Shown: one piece after another, positions 42,376 through 51,185 of the stretch | Layout: the number at the start of each line of letters is the position of its first letter | Numbering within the stretch: position 1 is the stretch's first letter | Assembly (NCBI RefSeq): GCF_025562715.2 | Contig: NZ_JAPFCC010000001.1 | Location: forward strand, 5,232,001 to 5,296,000 | Direction: 5' to 3' | DNA from: Endozoicomonas gorgoniicola | Lineage (GTDB): Bacteria > Pseudomonadota > Gammaproteobacteria > Pseudomonadales > Endozoicomonadaceae | Length of the DNA: 64,000 bases | Notes under the pieces: model-generated | The model's input: the letters and a program-made list of their open reading frames with translations, nothing else | Database searches by the model: none | Told to the model about the DNA's origin: nothing | Position numbers and translations under genes: made by a program

Positions 42376-42893
42376 GTGATGCTCCTGATCGCTATTTTAG
42401 TGCGCGGTATCTGAGCGCACTCTCTTTAATGGCCAACTGCCACAGGCAGTTTTCTTGATTCTTATTTCGAGGCTATACACAAACTGTCGTTCGACTTTGT
42501 GACTCTGTGTTGTCTCAAGCAGTTGTCCATCATCATAAAAACTCGATAATTATTCGTATTGATTTGGGTCAATATTCGACTTTTATCTGATAAAAAATCC
42601 AATTCACTCTTAATTTTTCTGTTGTTATGGTTCTCTTTGAGTGTTTTTTAAGCAAATAGCGTAAGATTATGTCGGTTGATGCTTTTATTTTGATAAAAAT
42701 ATCGATTAGTGATCCAGATCAATATCAGAATTAAGTCGATATTTATCATGTATAGGAAAGAGGAATAGATAAAAACTGAATTTTTATCGATTCGCTTTTG
42801 TTACCAAAGGTGCCTGCCTTGCCTTTGCCGGTAACAGGTGTGTCAGGTGCTGATTTTTTGTGTTCAGGGTCAGGAATGACCGGGGGAAATGAA
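42376..42893. promoter_or_regulatory. divergent control region of the agmatine locus with GATAAAA dyads
   Basis: 518 AT-rich bases between the divergent ptcA and permease genes. It contains TTTTATC-T-GATAAAA at 42581-42595, an 8-bp inverted repeat GATAAAAA/TTTTTATC at 42768-42788, and a further dyad TGATAAAAATATCGA ... TCGATATTTATCA between about 42,691 and 42,749. These are good candidate operators for the two TetR-family regulators encoded at the end of the cluster. No gene seen here. Confidence 0.5.
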
Positions 42894-44285
42894 ATGACTA
42901 CAAAAACAGCGGGGAAGATGGGGCTATCCAGCCTGACCCTGTTCAGTGTATGTGCGGTTCTGGTGGTGGATGGCCTGACAGCCAGTGCCTCTATTGGGCC
43001 CTCATCGATTACCTGGTGGCTTATCACTCTGGTACTTTTTGTTATTCCTTATGGTTTGATTTCTTCTGAGCTTGGAACAACTTATCCCGGTGAAGGTGGT
43101 ATTTACGATTGGGTGAAACGTGCCTTTGGTTTCAAGTGGGCTGTGCGCACTACCTGGTTCTACTGGGTAAACGTAGGTCTCTGGATGCCAGCGGTGTACA
43201 TCATGTTTGCTGGTATGTTTGCCGAGATGTTCTTCCCGGAAATGAGCCTGTGGTTACAGATTGCTATCTGTGTTGCCCTGACCTGGCTGTCTATCTGGAT
43301 TTGTAATATCTCTGTCGATGCCGGTGTATGGGTAACGAACCTGGGTGCCCTTTTCAAGGTTGTGGTTATTTCTGTACTGGGTGTCGGTGGCTTCTGGTAT
43401 GCCAGTCAGAATGGTGTGGCTAACGAGTTTACTTTTTCAACCATGATGCCTTCCATGGATTCCGGCCTTGGCTTCCTTCCTGTCATCATCTTTAACCTGA
43501 TGGGCTTTGAGCTGATCGCCTGCATGGGTGATGAAATAAAAGACCCTCGTCGTGATATTCCGAAATCTATCCTGATTTCTGCAGTTATTGTTACCGGTCT
43601 GTATGTCTTTGGTACGGTCGGAATTTTGATGGCCTTGCCAGTAGAAGAAATTGGTCTGGTGGCGGGTATCGTTTCTACCCTGAGAACCTTGTTCGGTGAC
43701 GGTGCCTTTGGTCAGGCCATGGTCTATATCATTGGCTCTATGGCTCTGGTTACCTTTGTCGCCAACATGACTACCTGGACGATGGGAGCCAGCCGCGCCG
43801 CCATGGAAGCTGCCCAGGAGGGTGAGTTGCCTGAAGTGTTTGCCAAGGAAGACTCTGTTCACGGAACTCCAATTGGCGCCAACGTGATGACCGGCATCGT
43901 ATCCACTGCCGTTATCCTGCTGTACGGTCTGACTTCTGGTGAAAGTGATGAGCTGTTCTGGTCTATCTTCGCCTTCTCTTCCTGCGTTTTTCTGCTGCCA
44001 TACCTGTTCATGTTCCCGGCTTACCTCAAGCTACGCATGACCGACCCGAATGCAGAGCGTCCTTATAAAGTGCCTGGCGGCATGAGGACGCAAGTGCTTC
44101 TGAGTGTTATGTGTTTCCTCTTTATTGTTCAGGCTGTTGTTCTGTTCATTTTCCCTGACATTGGTGCTGGTACCGTGGATTGGAACTACACCATTCCTGT
44201 GGCTCTGGGCATCGCGATCACTATCGGGATCGGTGAGTGGATTTTGAGCAGGGCAACCAAACGACTACAGACCACTGCTGCTTAA
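42894..44285 (+). CDS. aguD: APC-family transporter, probable agmatine:putrescine antiporter
   Basis: The ATG at 42894 (MTTKTAGKMGLSSLTLFSV) follows CGGGGGAAA; the longer reading from 42798 has a proline-rich, non-membrane head and is unlikely. This gives 463 residues, the same as its paralogue at 45479. About 12 membrane segments; FSVCAVLVVDGLTASASIGPSS and LSLGTTYPGEGGIYDW-like segments (SSELGTTYPGEGGIYDW) are APC hallmarks. First gene of an operon with agmatine deiminase, so import of agmatine in exchange for putrescine is the natural role. Confidence 0.8.
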   Translation: MTTKTAGKMGLSSLTLFSVCAVLVVDGLTASASIGPSSITWWLITLVLFVIPYGLISSELGTTYPGEGGIYDWVKRAFGFKWAVRTTWFYWVNVGLWMPAVYIMFAGMFAEMFFPEMSLWLQIAICVALTWLSIWICNISVDAGVWVTNLGALFKVVVISVLGVGGFWYASQNGVANEFTFSTMMPSMDSGLGFLPVIIFNLMGFELIACMGDEIKDPRRDIPKSILISAVIVTGLYVFGTVGILMALPVEEIGLVAGIVSTLRTLFGDGAFGQAMVYIIGSMALVTFVANMTTWTMGASRAAMEAAQEGELPEVFAKEDSVHGTPIGANVMTGIVSTAVILLYGLTSGESDELFWSIFAFSSCVFLLPYLFMFPAYLKLRMTDPNAERPYKVPGGMRTQVLLSVMCFLFIVQAVVLFIFPDIGAGTVDWNYTIPVALGIAITIGIGEWILSRATKRLQTTAA

Positions 44286-44314
44286 TATAAATAAATATTG
44301 AAGGACTAATTACA

Positions 44315-45406
44315 ATGAGCATTTCCTACACCACCACCCCAAAAGAAGACGGCTTTCGTATGCCAGGTGAGCACGACGCTCACAAAGAAATCTGGATGGC
44401 CTGGCCGGAGCGTTCTGATAACTGGCGCTTGGGCGGCAAACCTGCACAACAGGTGTTTGTTAATGTTGCAAAAGCTATTGCAGAAGTCACTCCAGTCACT
44501 ATGGCTGTCACTGCTGCCCAGTATGATAACGCCCGCACTATGCTGCCGGAAAATATTCGGGTGATAGAAATGGCAACCGATGACTCCTGGATGCGTGATA
44601 TCGCTCCAAGCTACGTGGTGAATGATAAGGGCGAGCGCCGGGGTGTCGATTGGGAGTTCAATGCCTGGGGCGGCCTCGTGGATGGTTTGTATTTCCCATG
44701 GAACCGTGATGACCAGGTAGCCCGAAAGATTTGTGAAATTCATCGGGATGGTCACTACAGGGCACCGATTGTTCTGGAAGGGGGCTCTATCCACGTGGAT
44801 GGTGAAGGCACTCTCTACACCACTGAAGAATGCCTGCTGCACGAAAGCCGGAACCCGGATCTGTCCAGGGAAGAGATCGAGAAGGTATTGGGCGATTATC
44901 TGAATATTGAAAAGGTCATCTGGATTCCAAGAGGTCTTTATAACGACGAAACCAATGGTCATGTTGATAACCTGATCCACGTTGTTCGTCCGGGTGAAGT
45001 GATTCTGTCCTGGTGTGATGATGAGAATGATCCACAGTATGAAATCTCTCAGGAAGCCTATAAAATCCTGAGCGAAGCAACAGACGCCCGTGGTCGTAAG
45101 CTGAAAATTCACAAGATGCAAATCCCGGGGCCGCTTTATATTCGTGAAGATGAAGCAGGTGGTATCGATGCCTGTGATGGGATGGAGCGTGCTGCAGGTG
45201 AGCGACTGGCTGGTTCTTATGCGAATTTTCTGATCACCAACAAACGCATTATTCTGCCTTTGCTGGATCCAGCTTGCGACGATGCGGCTAAAGCTCTGTT
45301 GGAGGATGTTTATCCCGGCTATGAAGTTGTTGGGGTGGACGCTCGTGAAATCCTGTTGGGGGGAGGTAATATTCACTGCATTACCCAGCAGGTGCCTGCG
45401 GTGTAA
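44315..45406 (+). CDS. aguA: agmatine deiminase
   Basis: 363 residues, full length. MPGEHDAHKEIWMAWPERSDNW, DDSWMRDIAPSYVV, FNAWGG, ETNGHVDNLIHVV and the active-site end LLGGGNIHCITQQ with nucleophile C355 identify the peptidyl-arginine/agmatine deiminase family. It hydrolyses agmatine to N-carbamoylputrescine and ammonia. It is in an operon with permeases on both sides and opposite ptcA-arcC, completing the pathway. Confidence 0.96.
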   Translation: MSISYTTTPKEDGFRMPGEHDAHKEIWMAWPERSDNWRLGGKPAQQVFVNVAKAIAEVTPVTMAVTAAQYDNARTMLPENIRVIEMATDDSWMRDIAPSYVVNDKGERRGVDWEFNAWGGLVDGLYFPWNRDDQVARKICEIHRDGHYRAPIVLEGGSIHVDGEGTLYTTEECLLHESRNPDLSREEIEKVLGDYLNIEKVIWIPRGLYNDETNGHVDNLIHVVRPGEVILSWCDDENDPQYEISQEAYKILSEATDARGRKLKIHKMQIPGPLYIREDEAGGIDACDGMERAAGERLAGSYANFLITNKRIILPLLDPACDDAAKALLEDVYPGYEVVGVDAREILLGGGNIHCITQQVPAV

Positions 45407-45416
45407 TGCAAAAACG

Positions 45417-45437
45417 GGCCGGAGTTTATCTCCGGCC
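45417..45437 (+). terminator. hairpin after aguA
   Basis: GGCCGGAG (45417-45424) and CTCCGGCC (45430-45437) form an 8-bp stem with a five-base loop, 11 bases after the aguA stop; no strong T-run follows. Attenuation or mRNA stabilisation within the operon is more likely than full termination. Confidence 0.55.
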
Positions 45438-45478
45438 ACTGGTATTTAAAAACGATAAACCACTGGCTGGAGAACTTT

Positions 45479-46870
45479 ATGGCCCTGTCCCGACGCCTGA
45501 CTCGCCGAGATATTACTTTATTTACCATCAGTGCGATTCTCACCATTGATGGCCTCGCAGCGGCAGCGGCTATTGGGGTTCAGTCTCTGACCTGGTGGTT
45601 TTTGTCATTTATCTGTTTTGCTGCACCTTATGCACTGATCAGTGTTGAGCTGGGTACCCGCTGGCCTTCCCGGGGAGGTATTGTGCATTGGGTGAAGCTG
45701 GCCTTTGGCCACCAGTGGGCGGCTCGTGCCAGCTGGTTTTACTGGCTTAATGTCGCACTCTGGATGCCTGCTGTCTTTATCATGATGGCCGGGGTGTTCA
45801 GCCAGATATTCTGGCCTTCAATGCCTCTGAATATACAGATTATTTTTGCCCTGGTAGCGACCTGGCTGACGGTGCTGGCCAGCAGCCTGTCTCTGGAAGC
45901 CGGTAAATGGATTCCGAATATCGGTGCCCTGTGTAAAATCATTGTTGTTCTTTTTCTTGGGGTTGGAGGTCTCATTACCGCCTGGAATGATGGCATTGCC
46001 AATCCCATCAATTTTACAACCCTGATGCCCCAGTGGGATCGGGGACTACAGTTCTTTCCTGTTATTATTTTTTCACTGATGGGATTTGACCTGGTGTGCT
46101 GTGCCGGTGATGAAATAAAAAACCCCCGCAAAGACCTGCCCGTCTCTTTGCTGTTTGCCGGTATTATTATTACCGGACTGTACCTGTTTGCTGTATTCGG
46201 TTTGCTGGTTGCGCTGCCTGTTGAGGAGATCGGGTTGATTTCCGGTTTGCTGACAACTCTCGAACGCATGCTCTCCCCTTTACCCGGCAGTGAGTGGCTG
46301 GTAATGATTCTCGGCTTTCTGATTATGTTCAGCTTTATTGCCAACACGGTGACCTGGAGCATGGGTTCAAACCGTGCTGCTGCCGAAGCTGCCCATGACC
46401 GGGATATGCCCGCTGTGTTTGGTATTGAACACCCGGTTCACGGTACTCCGGTGGGTGCCAGTGTACTCAGTGGTATCGTCGCTTCTGCGGCAATCCTGTT
46501 GTATGGTTTGATGGCAAATTCTGCAGAAAGCCTTTACTGGTCGTTGTTCTCTTTTTCCAGTCTGGTTCTTTTACTGCCCTATTTGCTTCTCTTTCCAGCT
46601 TACATGGTTTTGAAAAAAGAGGGGCAGTCCGATTCGGAAGGCTGGCAGATATCTGAAAGCCTGTGGAAGGCGCGTATAGTTGCCTTTCTGCCAACATTAT
46701 TTACCGCTCAGGCTGTGGTCTTTTTTGTTTTGCCTCCCGGTACCTTTGATCCTGTGCAAACATCATCTACACTGCTCGGCCTGGCCGTAGTGACAGGGGT
46801 GGGGGAATGGCTATGTAATCGTAATACCCTGCCTGCTAAGGAGAAGTTAAGTGAGTGCCCTGCCCGCTGA
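45479..46870 (+). CDS. second APC-family amino acid/polyamine transporter (463 aa)
   Basis: Paralogue of the permease at 42894, same length and with matching segments (LFTISAILTIDGLAAAAAIGVQSLTWW, SVELGTRWPSRGGIVHWVKLAFG, IFSLMGFDLVCCAGDEIKNPRKDLP). About 12 membrane helices. Preceded by GGAG. Having two close copies flank agmatine deiminase suggests either different substrates (agmatine and putrescine, or arginine) or uptake plus export. Substrate not provable from sequence. Its stop overlaps the TetR gene by 20 bases. Confidence 0.8.
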   Translation: MALSRRLTRRDITLFTISAILTIDGLAAAAAIGVQSLTWWFLSFICFAAPYALISVELGTRWPSRGGIVHWVKLAFGHQWAARASWFYWLNVALWMPAVFIMMAGVFSQIFWPSMPLNIQIIFALVATWLTVLASSLSLEAGKWIPNIGALCKIIVVLFLGVGGLITAWNDGIANPINFTTLMPQWDRGLQFFPVIIFSLMGFDLVCCAGDEIKNPRKDLPVSLLFAGIIITGLYLFAVFGLLVALPVEEIGLISGLLTTLERMLSPLPGSEWLVMILGFLIMFSFIANTVTWSMGSNRAAAEAAHDRDMPAVFGIEHPVHGTPVGASVLSGIVASAAILLYGLMANSAESLYWSLFSFSSLVLLLPYLLLFPAYMVLKKEGQSDSEGWQISESLWKARIVAFLPTLFTAQAVVFFVLPPGTFDPVQTSSTLLGLAVVTGVGEWLCNRNTLPAKEKLSECPAR

Positions 46871-47552
46871 AAAGCTTGAAAAAGAAGTAGTGACGTCGGC
46901 TTTAAAAGGTCGGCGTCCACAAGCCAGAAGCCTGGAAAGGCGCAAAAAAATAATGGATGCTGCCCGTGAATTAATCACATTGAAGTCTGTTTCGAGTTTG
47001 TCTTTGTATGACATTGCTCGCAAGGCAGAGATTCCGCCATCCTCCCTCTATCACTTCTTTCCAAAAATTGAACTGTTATTTCAGGCTTTGGCAGAAGAGT
47101 CATTTGCTGCGTTTGATGCCTGCGTTTCTGAACCTTTACCACCGCAAGCCGTACATCACTGGAGTGATGTTGGTTATACCCTGGAAGCCCGGATGGTTCA
47201 GTATTATCAGCAAAACGACATGGCCAGAGCGTTGATTCTTGGTCAGCATTTGCACAGTGATATTCTGGCTGCCGACCACAAACACGACGATAGGATTGGT
47301 AAACAGATAGAGCAGATTTACCGCCAGTATTTTCAGTTGCCTCCGCTGCCTGAAGGCTACAATATTTTTGCTATTGCCCTGCAGATTGCCGATAAAGTTT
47401 ATGCTATGTCACATCAGGAATATGGCAATATTACTCCTGCTATGGCCTGTGAAGGATGGCTTGCTGCCCGCTCATATCTGGGTATCTACCTTCCCGACCA
47501 GTTGCAACGGGCAAAACAGGCTGAAGGATTGGACATGGCAGAGCATTTTTAG
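46851..47552 (+). CDS. TetR-family regulator 1 (233 aa)
   Basis: GTG start with AAGGAG correctly placed, overlapping the permease end. The HTH lies at about 30-75: SLERRKKIMDAARELITLKSVSSLSLYDIARKAEIPPSSLYHFFPKIELLFQAL. The C-terminal ligand domain is similar over its length to the next gene. As the last part of the agmatine operon it probably senses agmatine or putrescine and binds the GATAAAA dyads upstream. Repressor or activator not known. Confidence 0.8.
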   Translation: MSALPAEKLEKEVVTSALKGRRPQARSLERRKKIMDAARELITLKSVSSLSLYDIARKAEIPPSSLYHFFPKIELLFQALAEESFAAFDACVSEPLPPQAVHHWSDVGYTLEARMVQYYQQNDMARALILGQHLHSDILAADHKHDDRIGKQIEQIYRQYFQLPPLPEGYNIFAIALQIADKVYAMSHQEYGNITPAMACEGWLAARSYLGIYLPDQLQRAKQAEGLDMAEHF

Positions 47553-47595
47553 GGAAAATGCCCCTCTTATTTTATCCTCAGATATAGCCGGTTAA

Positions 47596-48255
47596 ATGAC
47601 AGACGATAAAGCATTAGCTGCCCCCAAAGCTCAACAGCCCCAGCGTAAGCCGCAGGCACGAAGTCTTGAGCGTCGCCGTGCAATTCTGGATGCGACCCGA
47701 AAGTTACTGGAAACGAATACCGTCAGTGAGATTTCCCTATATCAGGTTGCTGAAAAAGCAGAAATACCACCGTCGTCTGTTTACCACTTTTTCCCAAAAG
47801 TGGATGCCTTACTTAATACTCTGGTTAAAGAGGTTTTTGCTGAGTTTGATACGATTCTTGATCAACCACTGAAAGTAGAAAACATTGGTCACTGGTCAGA
47901 TATTATGCGGCAAATACAGGCACGTTACATTGATTATTATCAGCAGCATCAATATGCCCGGGATCTGATTCTTGGACAGCATATTGTTAGCGCCATTCAT
48001 CATGCTGACTACCTGCATGATGAACAGCTTGGATGTCGTATCCGGCATTTTCACGAACAGTTTTATCAACTTCCACCCTTGCCAGAAGAGTACAATATCT
48101 TCGCTATAGCCTTGCAAATAGCTGATAAGGTGTATTCAATTTCTCATCAGGAATTTGGCAATATCACCGACACTATGGCTCAAGAAGGAATCAATGCTTG
48201 TCTGGCTTATCTCAGACAGTACCTTCCTGAAAATATGTGCCTCCAAAATAACTAA
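47596..48255 (+). CDS. TetR-family regulator 2 (219 aa), paralogue of regulator 1
   Basis: Same architecture as the preceding regulator: SLERRRAILDATRKLLETNTVSEISLYQVAEKAEIPPSSVYHFFPKVDALLNTL is the HTH, and the C-terminal halves share YNIFAIALQIADKVYSISHQEFGNIT. A tandem duplication is evident. The two could form heterodimers or respond to different ligands. Separated by 43 bases. Confidence 0.8.
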   Translation: MTDDKALAAPKAQQPQRKPQARSLERRRAILDATRKLLETNTVSEISLYQVAEKAEIPPSSVYHFFPKVDALLNTLVKEVFAEFDTILDQPLKVENIGHWSDIMRQIQARYIDYYQQHQYARDLILGQHIVSAIHHADYLHDEQLGCRIRHFHEQFYQLPPLPEEYNIFAIALQIADKVYSISHQEFGNITDTMAQEGINACLAYLRQYLPENMCLQNN

Positions 48256-48320
48256 ACTTCCAATTTTTTTTGAAATCATAAGGCCTTAACTCACCGCATT
48301 TCGTTTCTAACAGATTACGG

Positions 48321-48660
48321 CTAAACCAGCCATCTTGGTATAGTCACGTTTGACATTTTTGGTTGCAATGAGAATTTTTCAGGCTTTTGAAATAGTGTGG
48401 CCACGGCAAATCGTCTTATTCCAAGCGAAGCAGGCCATATAAAGCAGCTGACCTCATCAAACTCTGGCTCATTCTGAAGTCGATCAAGAAGGTGTGGATG
48501 CCGTTCTATTATTTCAGTATCACTTAACCCGGAACATGGCTTGTTGTGTTGTTGTAAATACCCTCGAAAAATTTCAGCAACCCTCTGTTTTGAGCGTACT
48601 GATAGCTGACGGAAATCATAAACATTTTGCCCCTGAACTCCGCCCGACCAGTTTTTTTCT
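48321..48660 (-). pseudogene. C-terminal fragment of an unidentified gene cut by IS66
   Basis: An open frame without a start runs on the minus strand from the IS66 tip to a stop at 48321: NWSGGVQGQNVYDFRQLSV, then QRVAEIFRGYLQQHNKPC, LSDTEIIERHPHLLDRLQ and an ending with TIPRWLV. It is protein-like over its whole 113 codons. The missing 5' part is not found beyond the other IS66 end, so the flank was also rearranged. Family not recognised. Confidence 0.5.
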
Positions 48661-48741
48661 GTAAGCGTCAGGCCAACTCCATCTACTACCCCACTGTAAA
48701 ATCCTGAACACTAATGCTTCTAAACATTCAGGAATGTTGCC

Positions 48742-49083
48742 ATGACAACCCATCGCCCCACCGATTTCTGGAAACACCATATCCGAGCCTGGAACAAAAG
48801 CGGGCTCTCCCAGTCCGAATATGCCCGCAGGCATGAACTCCCGGTTAAAACATTCGGATACCATAAAAGACGCCTCGATAATCAAAGGATCATTCAGTCC
48901 GCTCTCAATTCAGAAGAGCAGAAGCCTTTGATTCCTGTTTCTGTCGCACAAGAACCGGAACCTCAAAAAACATCGGAAACAGGCATCACCCTTGTCAGCC
49001 CCGGCGGGCTTCGTGTTGAGCTAGCCTCCGGATTTGACGCAACGGCTTTAAAGCAGGTTCTCAATATTTTGGAGGTCGCATGA
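48742..49083 (+). CDS. tnpA: IS66 accessory protein TnpA (113 aa)
   Basis: FWKHHIRAWNKSGLSQSEYARRHELPVKTFGYHKRRL is the HTH-like TnpA signature of IS66; the second half contains ITLVSPGGLRVELASGFD. Its stop overlaps the TnpB start by four bases, giving coupled translation as in other IS66 elements. Confidence 0.9.
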   Translation: MTTHRPTDFWKHHIRAWNKSGLSQSEYARRHELPVKTFGYHKRRLDNQRIIQSALNSEEQKPLIPVSVAQEPEPQKTSETGITLVSPGGLRVELASGFDATALKQVLNILEVA

Positions 49084-49439
49084 TTGGTGCATCTTCATCT
49101 CTCAGCGTTTACCTGGTACCCGGCGTGACGGATATGCGCAAGTCTATTGACGGCCTGTCTCTCATCGTCAGTGAAGTGCTGGAACTGGACCCGTTTTCCG
49201 AAAGCCTGTTTGTCTTCTGCAACCGGGGGCGCAATAAGCTCAAGATTTTGCACTGGCAAACCAATGGCTTCTGGCTCTACTATCGCCGCCTGGAAAAGGG
49301 CTGTTTTAACTGGCCTCGTCAGGACGCTCCGGATCAGGCCATCGCATTAACCCGCCGTGAACTAAACTGGCTTCTGGACGGGTTGCCGGTAGAGCAGAAA
49401 AAAGCCCATCAACCTCTGCACTACCAGCCTGCCGCCTGA
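49080..49439 (+). CDS. tnpB: IS66 Orf2 protein TnpB (119 aa)
   Basis: YLVPGVTDMRKSIDGLSLIV, FVFCNRGRNKLKILHWQTNGFWLYYRRLEKG and the WPR motif are the standard IS66 Orf2 signature. Required for IS66 transposition in known elements, with unclear molecular role. Normal length. Confidence 0.95.
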   Translation: MIGASSSLSVYLVPGVTDMRKSIDGLSLIVSEVLELDPFSESLFVFCNRGRNKLKILHWQTNGFWLYYRRLEKGCFNWPRQDAPDQAIALTRRELNWLLDGLPVEQKKAHQPLHYQPAA

Positions 49440-49495
49440 ATTTCCATGACCTGCTTCAATGCAAACTACAGGGCACTTGTCGGATAATAAACGAC

Positions 49496-51049
49496 ATGAA
49501 TACGATCACTACGCCAGACAGCCCGACCTTTGAATCGCTTCAGTTGGAAATTATCCAGCTGAAGACGAAACTGGCGTGGTATGAAGAACAGTTCCGGTTA
49601 TATCAGCATAAGAAATTTGGTTCCTCCAGCGAACGTTTTGAAGATCAGGGACTGCTCTTTAATGAAGCGGAAGAACTGGCTGAAGAAGCCACTGAAGAAG
49701 AGCAAGAGCCTGAAACCCAAACCATTGAGGCTCACCAGCGGAAAAAGCCTGTCAGAAAAACATTATCTGAAGACCTGCCCCGTGATGTTGTAACGCTGGA
49801 TGTCTCCGAAGAAGAAAAACAATGCGACTGCTGTGGCAAAGAGCTTCAGGCGTTTGGTCACGAAAGCAGCTGCAAGCTGGATATTGTTCCGGCCCAGGTT
49901 AAAGTCATTGAATTTCAGCGGTTAAAGTATCGCTGTGAGTGCGAGTCTGGCGTCAAGACCGCGCCGATGCCGAAACTGCCTATCCCCAAGAGTATTGCCA
50001 CCCCCGGCCTGCTGGCCTGGATTATCACCAGTAAATACTGTGACGCCCTGCCACTGTACCGTCAGGAGTTTATCCTCAAGCGCATGGGCGTAGAGATCCG
50101 TCGTGCGTCAATGGCTGAATGGATGATCAGGGTGTCGGTTTTACTTCAGCCACTGTACGACACTTTACAGAAGATGCTGGTTAAGCAGCCATGCATCCAG
50201 GCGGATGAAACACCACTACAGGTATTGAACGAACCTGATCGTACACCGCAAAACAAGTCCTACATGTGGCTGTATCGTACGACAGGACAGCTGGGCTCTC
50301 CCGTTGTGTTGTACAACTACCAGTCAGGTCGGGATCACGGACGACCACAGGCATTTTTGTCGGGTTTTAGCGGCTATTTACAATGTGACGGCTTGCCTGC
50401 CTATAAAACCCTGAGCAGCAAGCAGCCGGAGATTGAACTGGTTGGCTGCCTGGCGCACGCCCGCAGAAAATTCAAGGAAGCTCTGGACGCCATCCCAAAA
50501 AAGAAGGGCGTACCACAGACTAAAGTCAGCAAACCGGCCCAGGTGCTGAACATGATCCAGACGCTCTACGCCATAGAGCGAAGGATCAAAGACAAATCCG
50601 TTGAAGAACGCTTCCAGATCCGGCAATCGGAAAGCCGACCGGTTATGGATAAGCTGAAAAAATGGCTGGACAGGCAGCAACCCAAAATAGCCCCGAAAAG
50701 CAGGCTTGGCAAAGCCATTACTTATGCACAAAATCAGTGGTCTTACCTGATGCGCTACCTTGATAGTGGGCTGCTGGACATTGACAACAATGCCGCAGAG
50801 CGAGCGATAAAACCCTTTGTGATCGGTCGCAAAAACTGGCTCTTCGCCCAATGCGTAGATGGAGCCAAAGCCAGCGCAGTGTTGTACAGCCTGATCGAAA
50901 CGGCCAAAGCCAACGGTCTGGAGCCTTATGCATGGTTCCGCTACGTACTGTCTAAATTACCTCAGCTATCCAAAGGCAGCAGTGTCGAACACCTGTTGCC
51001 TATGAAGCTCACACAGGATGATTTAAAAATAGCGGATTGGTGGAAATAG
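49496..51049 (+). CDS. tnpC: IS66-family transposase TnpC (517 aa)
   Basis: Coiled-coil N-terminus, zinc-binding CDCCGKELQAFG (about 110-120), DDE transposase with QADETPLQVL (Asp), LQCDGLPAYK (Asp) and DIDNNAAERAIKPFVIGRKNWLF (Glu), and the short C-terminal IS66 domain. All motifs of the family are intact. Confidence 0.95.
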   Translation: MNTITTPDSPTFESLQLEIIQLKTKLAWYEEQFRLYQHKKFGSSSERFEDQGLLFNEAEELAEEATEEEQEPETQTIEAHQRKKPVRKTLSEDLPRDVVTLDVSEEEKQCDCCGKELQAFGHESSCKLDIVPAQVKVIEFQRLKYRCECESGVKTAPMPKLPIPKSIATPGLLAWIITSKYCDALPLYRQEFILKRMGVEIRRASMAEWMIRVSVLLQPLYDTLQKMLVKQPCIQADETPLQVLNEPDRTPQNKSYMWLYRTTGQLGSPVVLYNYQSGRDHGRPQAFLSGFSGYLQCDGLPAYKTLSSKQPEIELVGCLAHARRKFKEALDAIPKKKGVPQTKVSKPAQVLNMIQTLYAIERRIKDKSVEERFQIRQSESRPVMDKLKKWLDRQQPKIAPKSRLGKAITYAQNQWSYLMRYLDSGLLDIDNNAAERAIKPFVIGRKNWLFAQCVDGAKASAVLYSLIETAKANGLEPYAWFRYVLSKLPQLSKGSSVEHLLPMKLTQDDLKIADWWK

Positions 51050-51185
51050 GGGTAGATGGAGTTCACCAACCGCTTACGTACATGGGCTTGCTCTACGCAA
51101 GCCTCGCTATCCATCTCCATCCAAACCTTCAAAGGTCGCTCCGCTCTCAATGAGAGGCTAGGGATGGAGAATTTCGCAAGGTTTG

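Larger units (their letters stand above)
48661..51077 (+). mobile_element. IS66-family insertion sequence
   Basis: Left tip GTAAGCGTCAGGCCAACTCC at 48661 and right tip ending CCAACCGCTTAC at 51077 form imperfect inverted repeats beginning GTAAGCG, as in IS66. Three genes tnpA, tnpB and tnpC are present and intact. No 8-bp target duplication is seen (the flanks are TTTTTTCT and GTACATGG), so one side was altered by deletion or recombination. Confidence 0.92.

Noticed and set aside
44306..45439. Long minus-strand open frame (377 codons) opposite agmatine deiminase
   Set aside because: It is the shadow of aguA; composition is unlike protein families and the opposite frame is a clear full-length enzyme.
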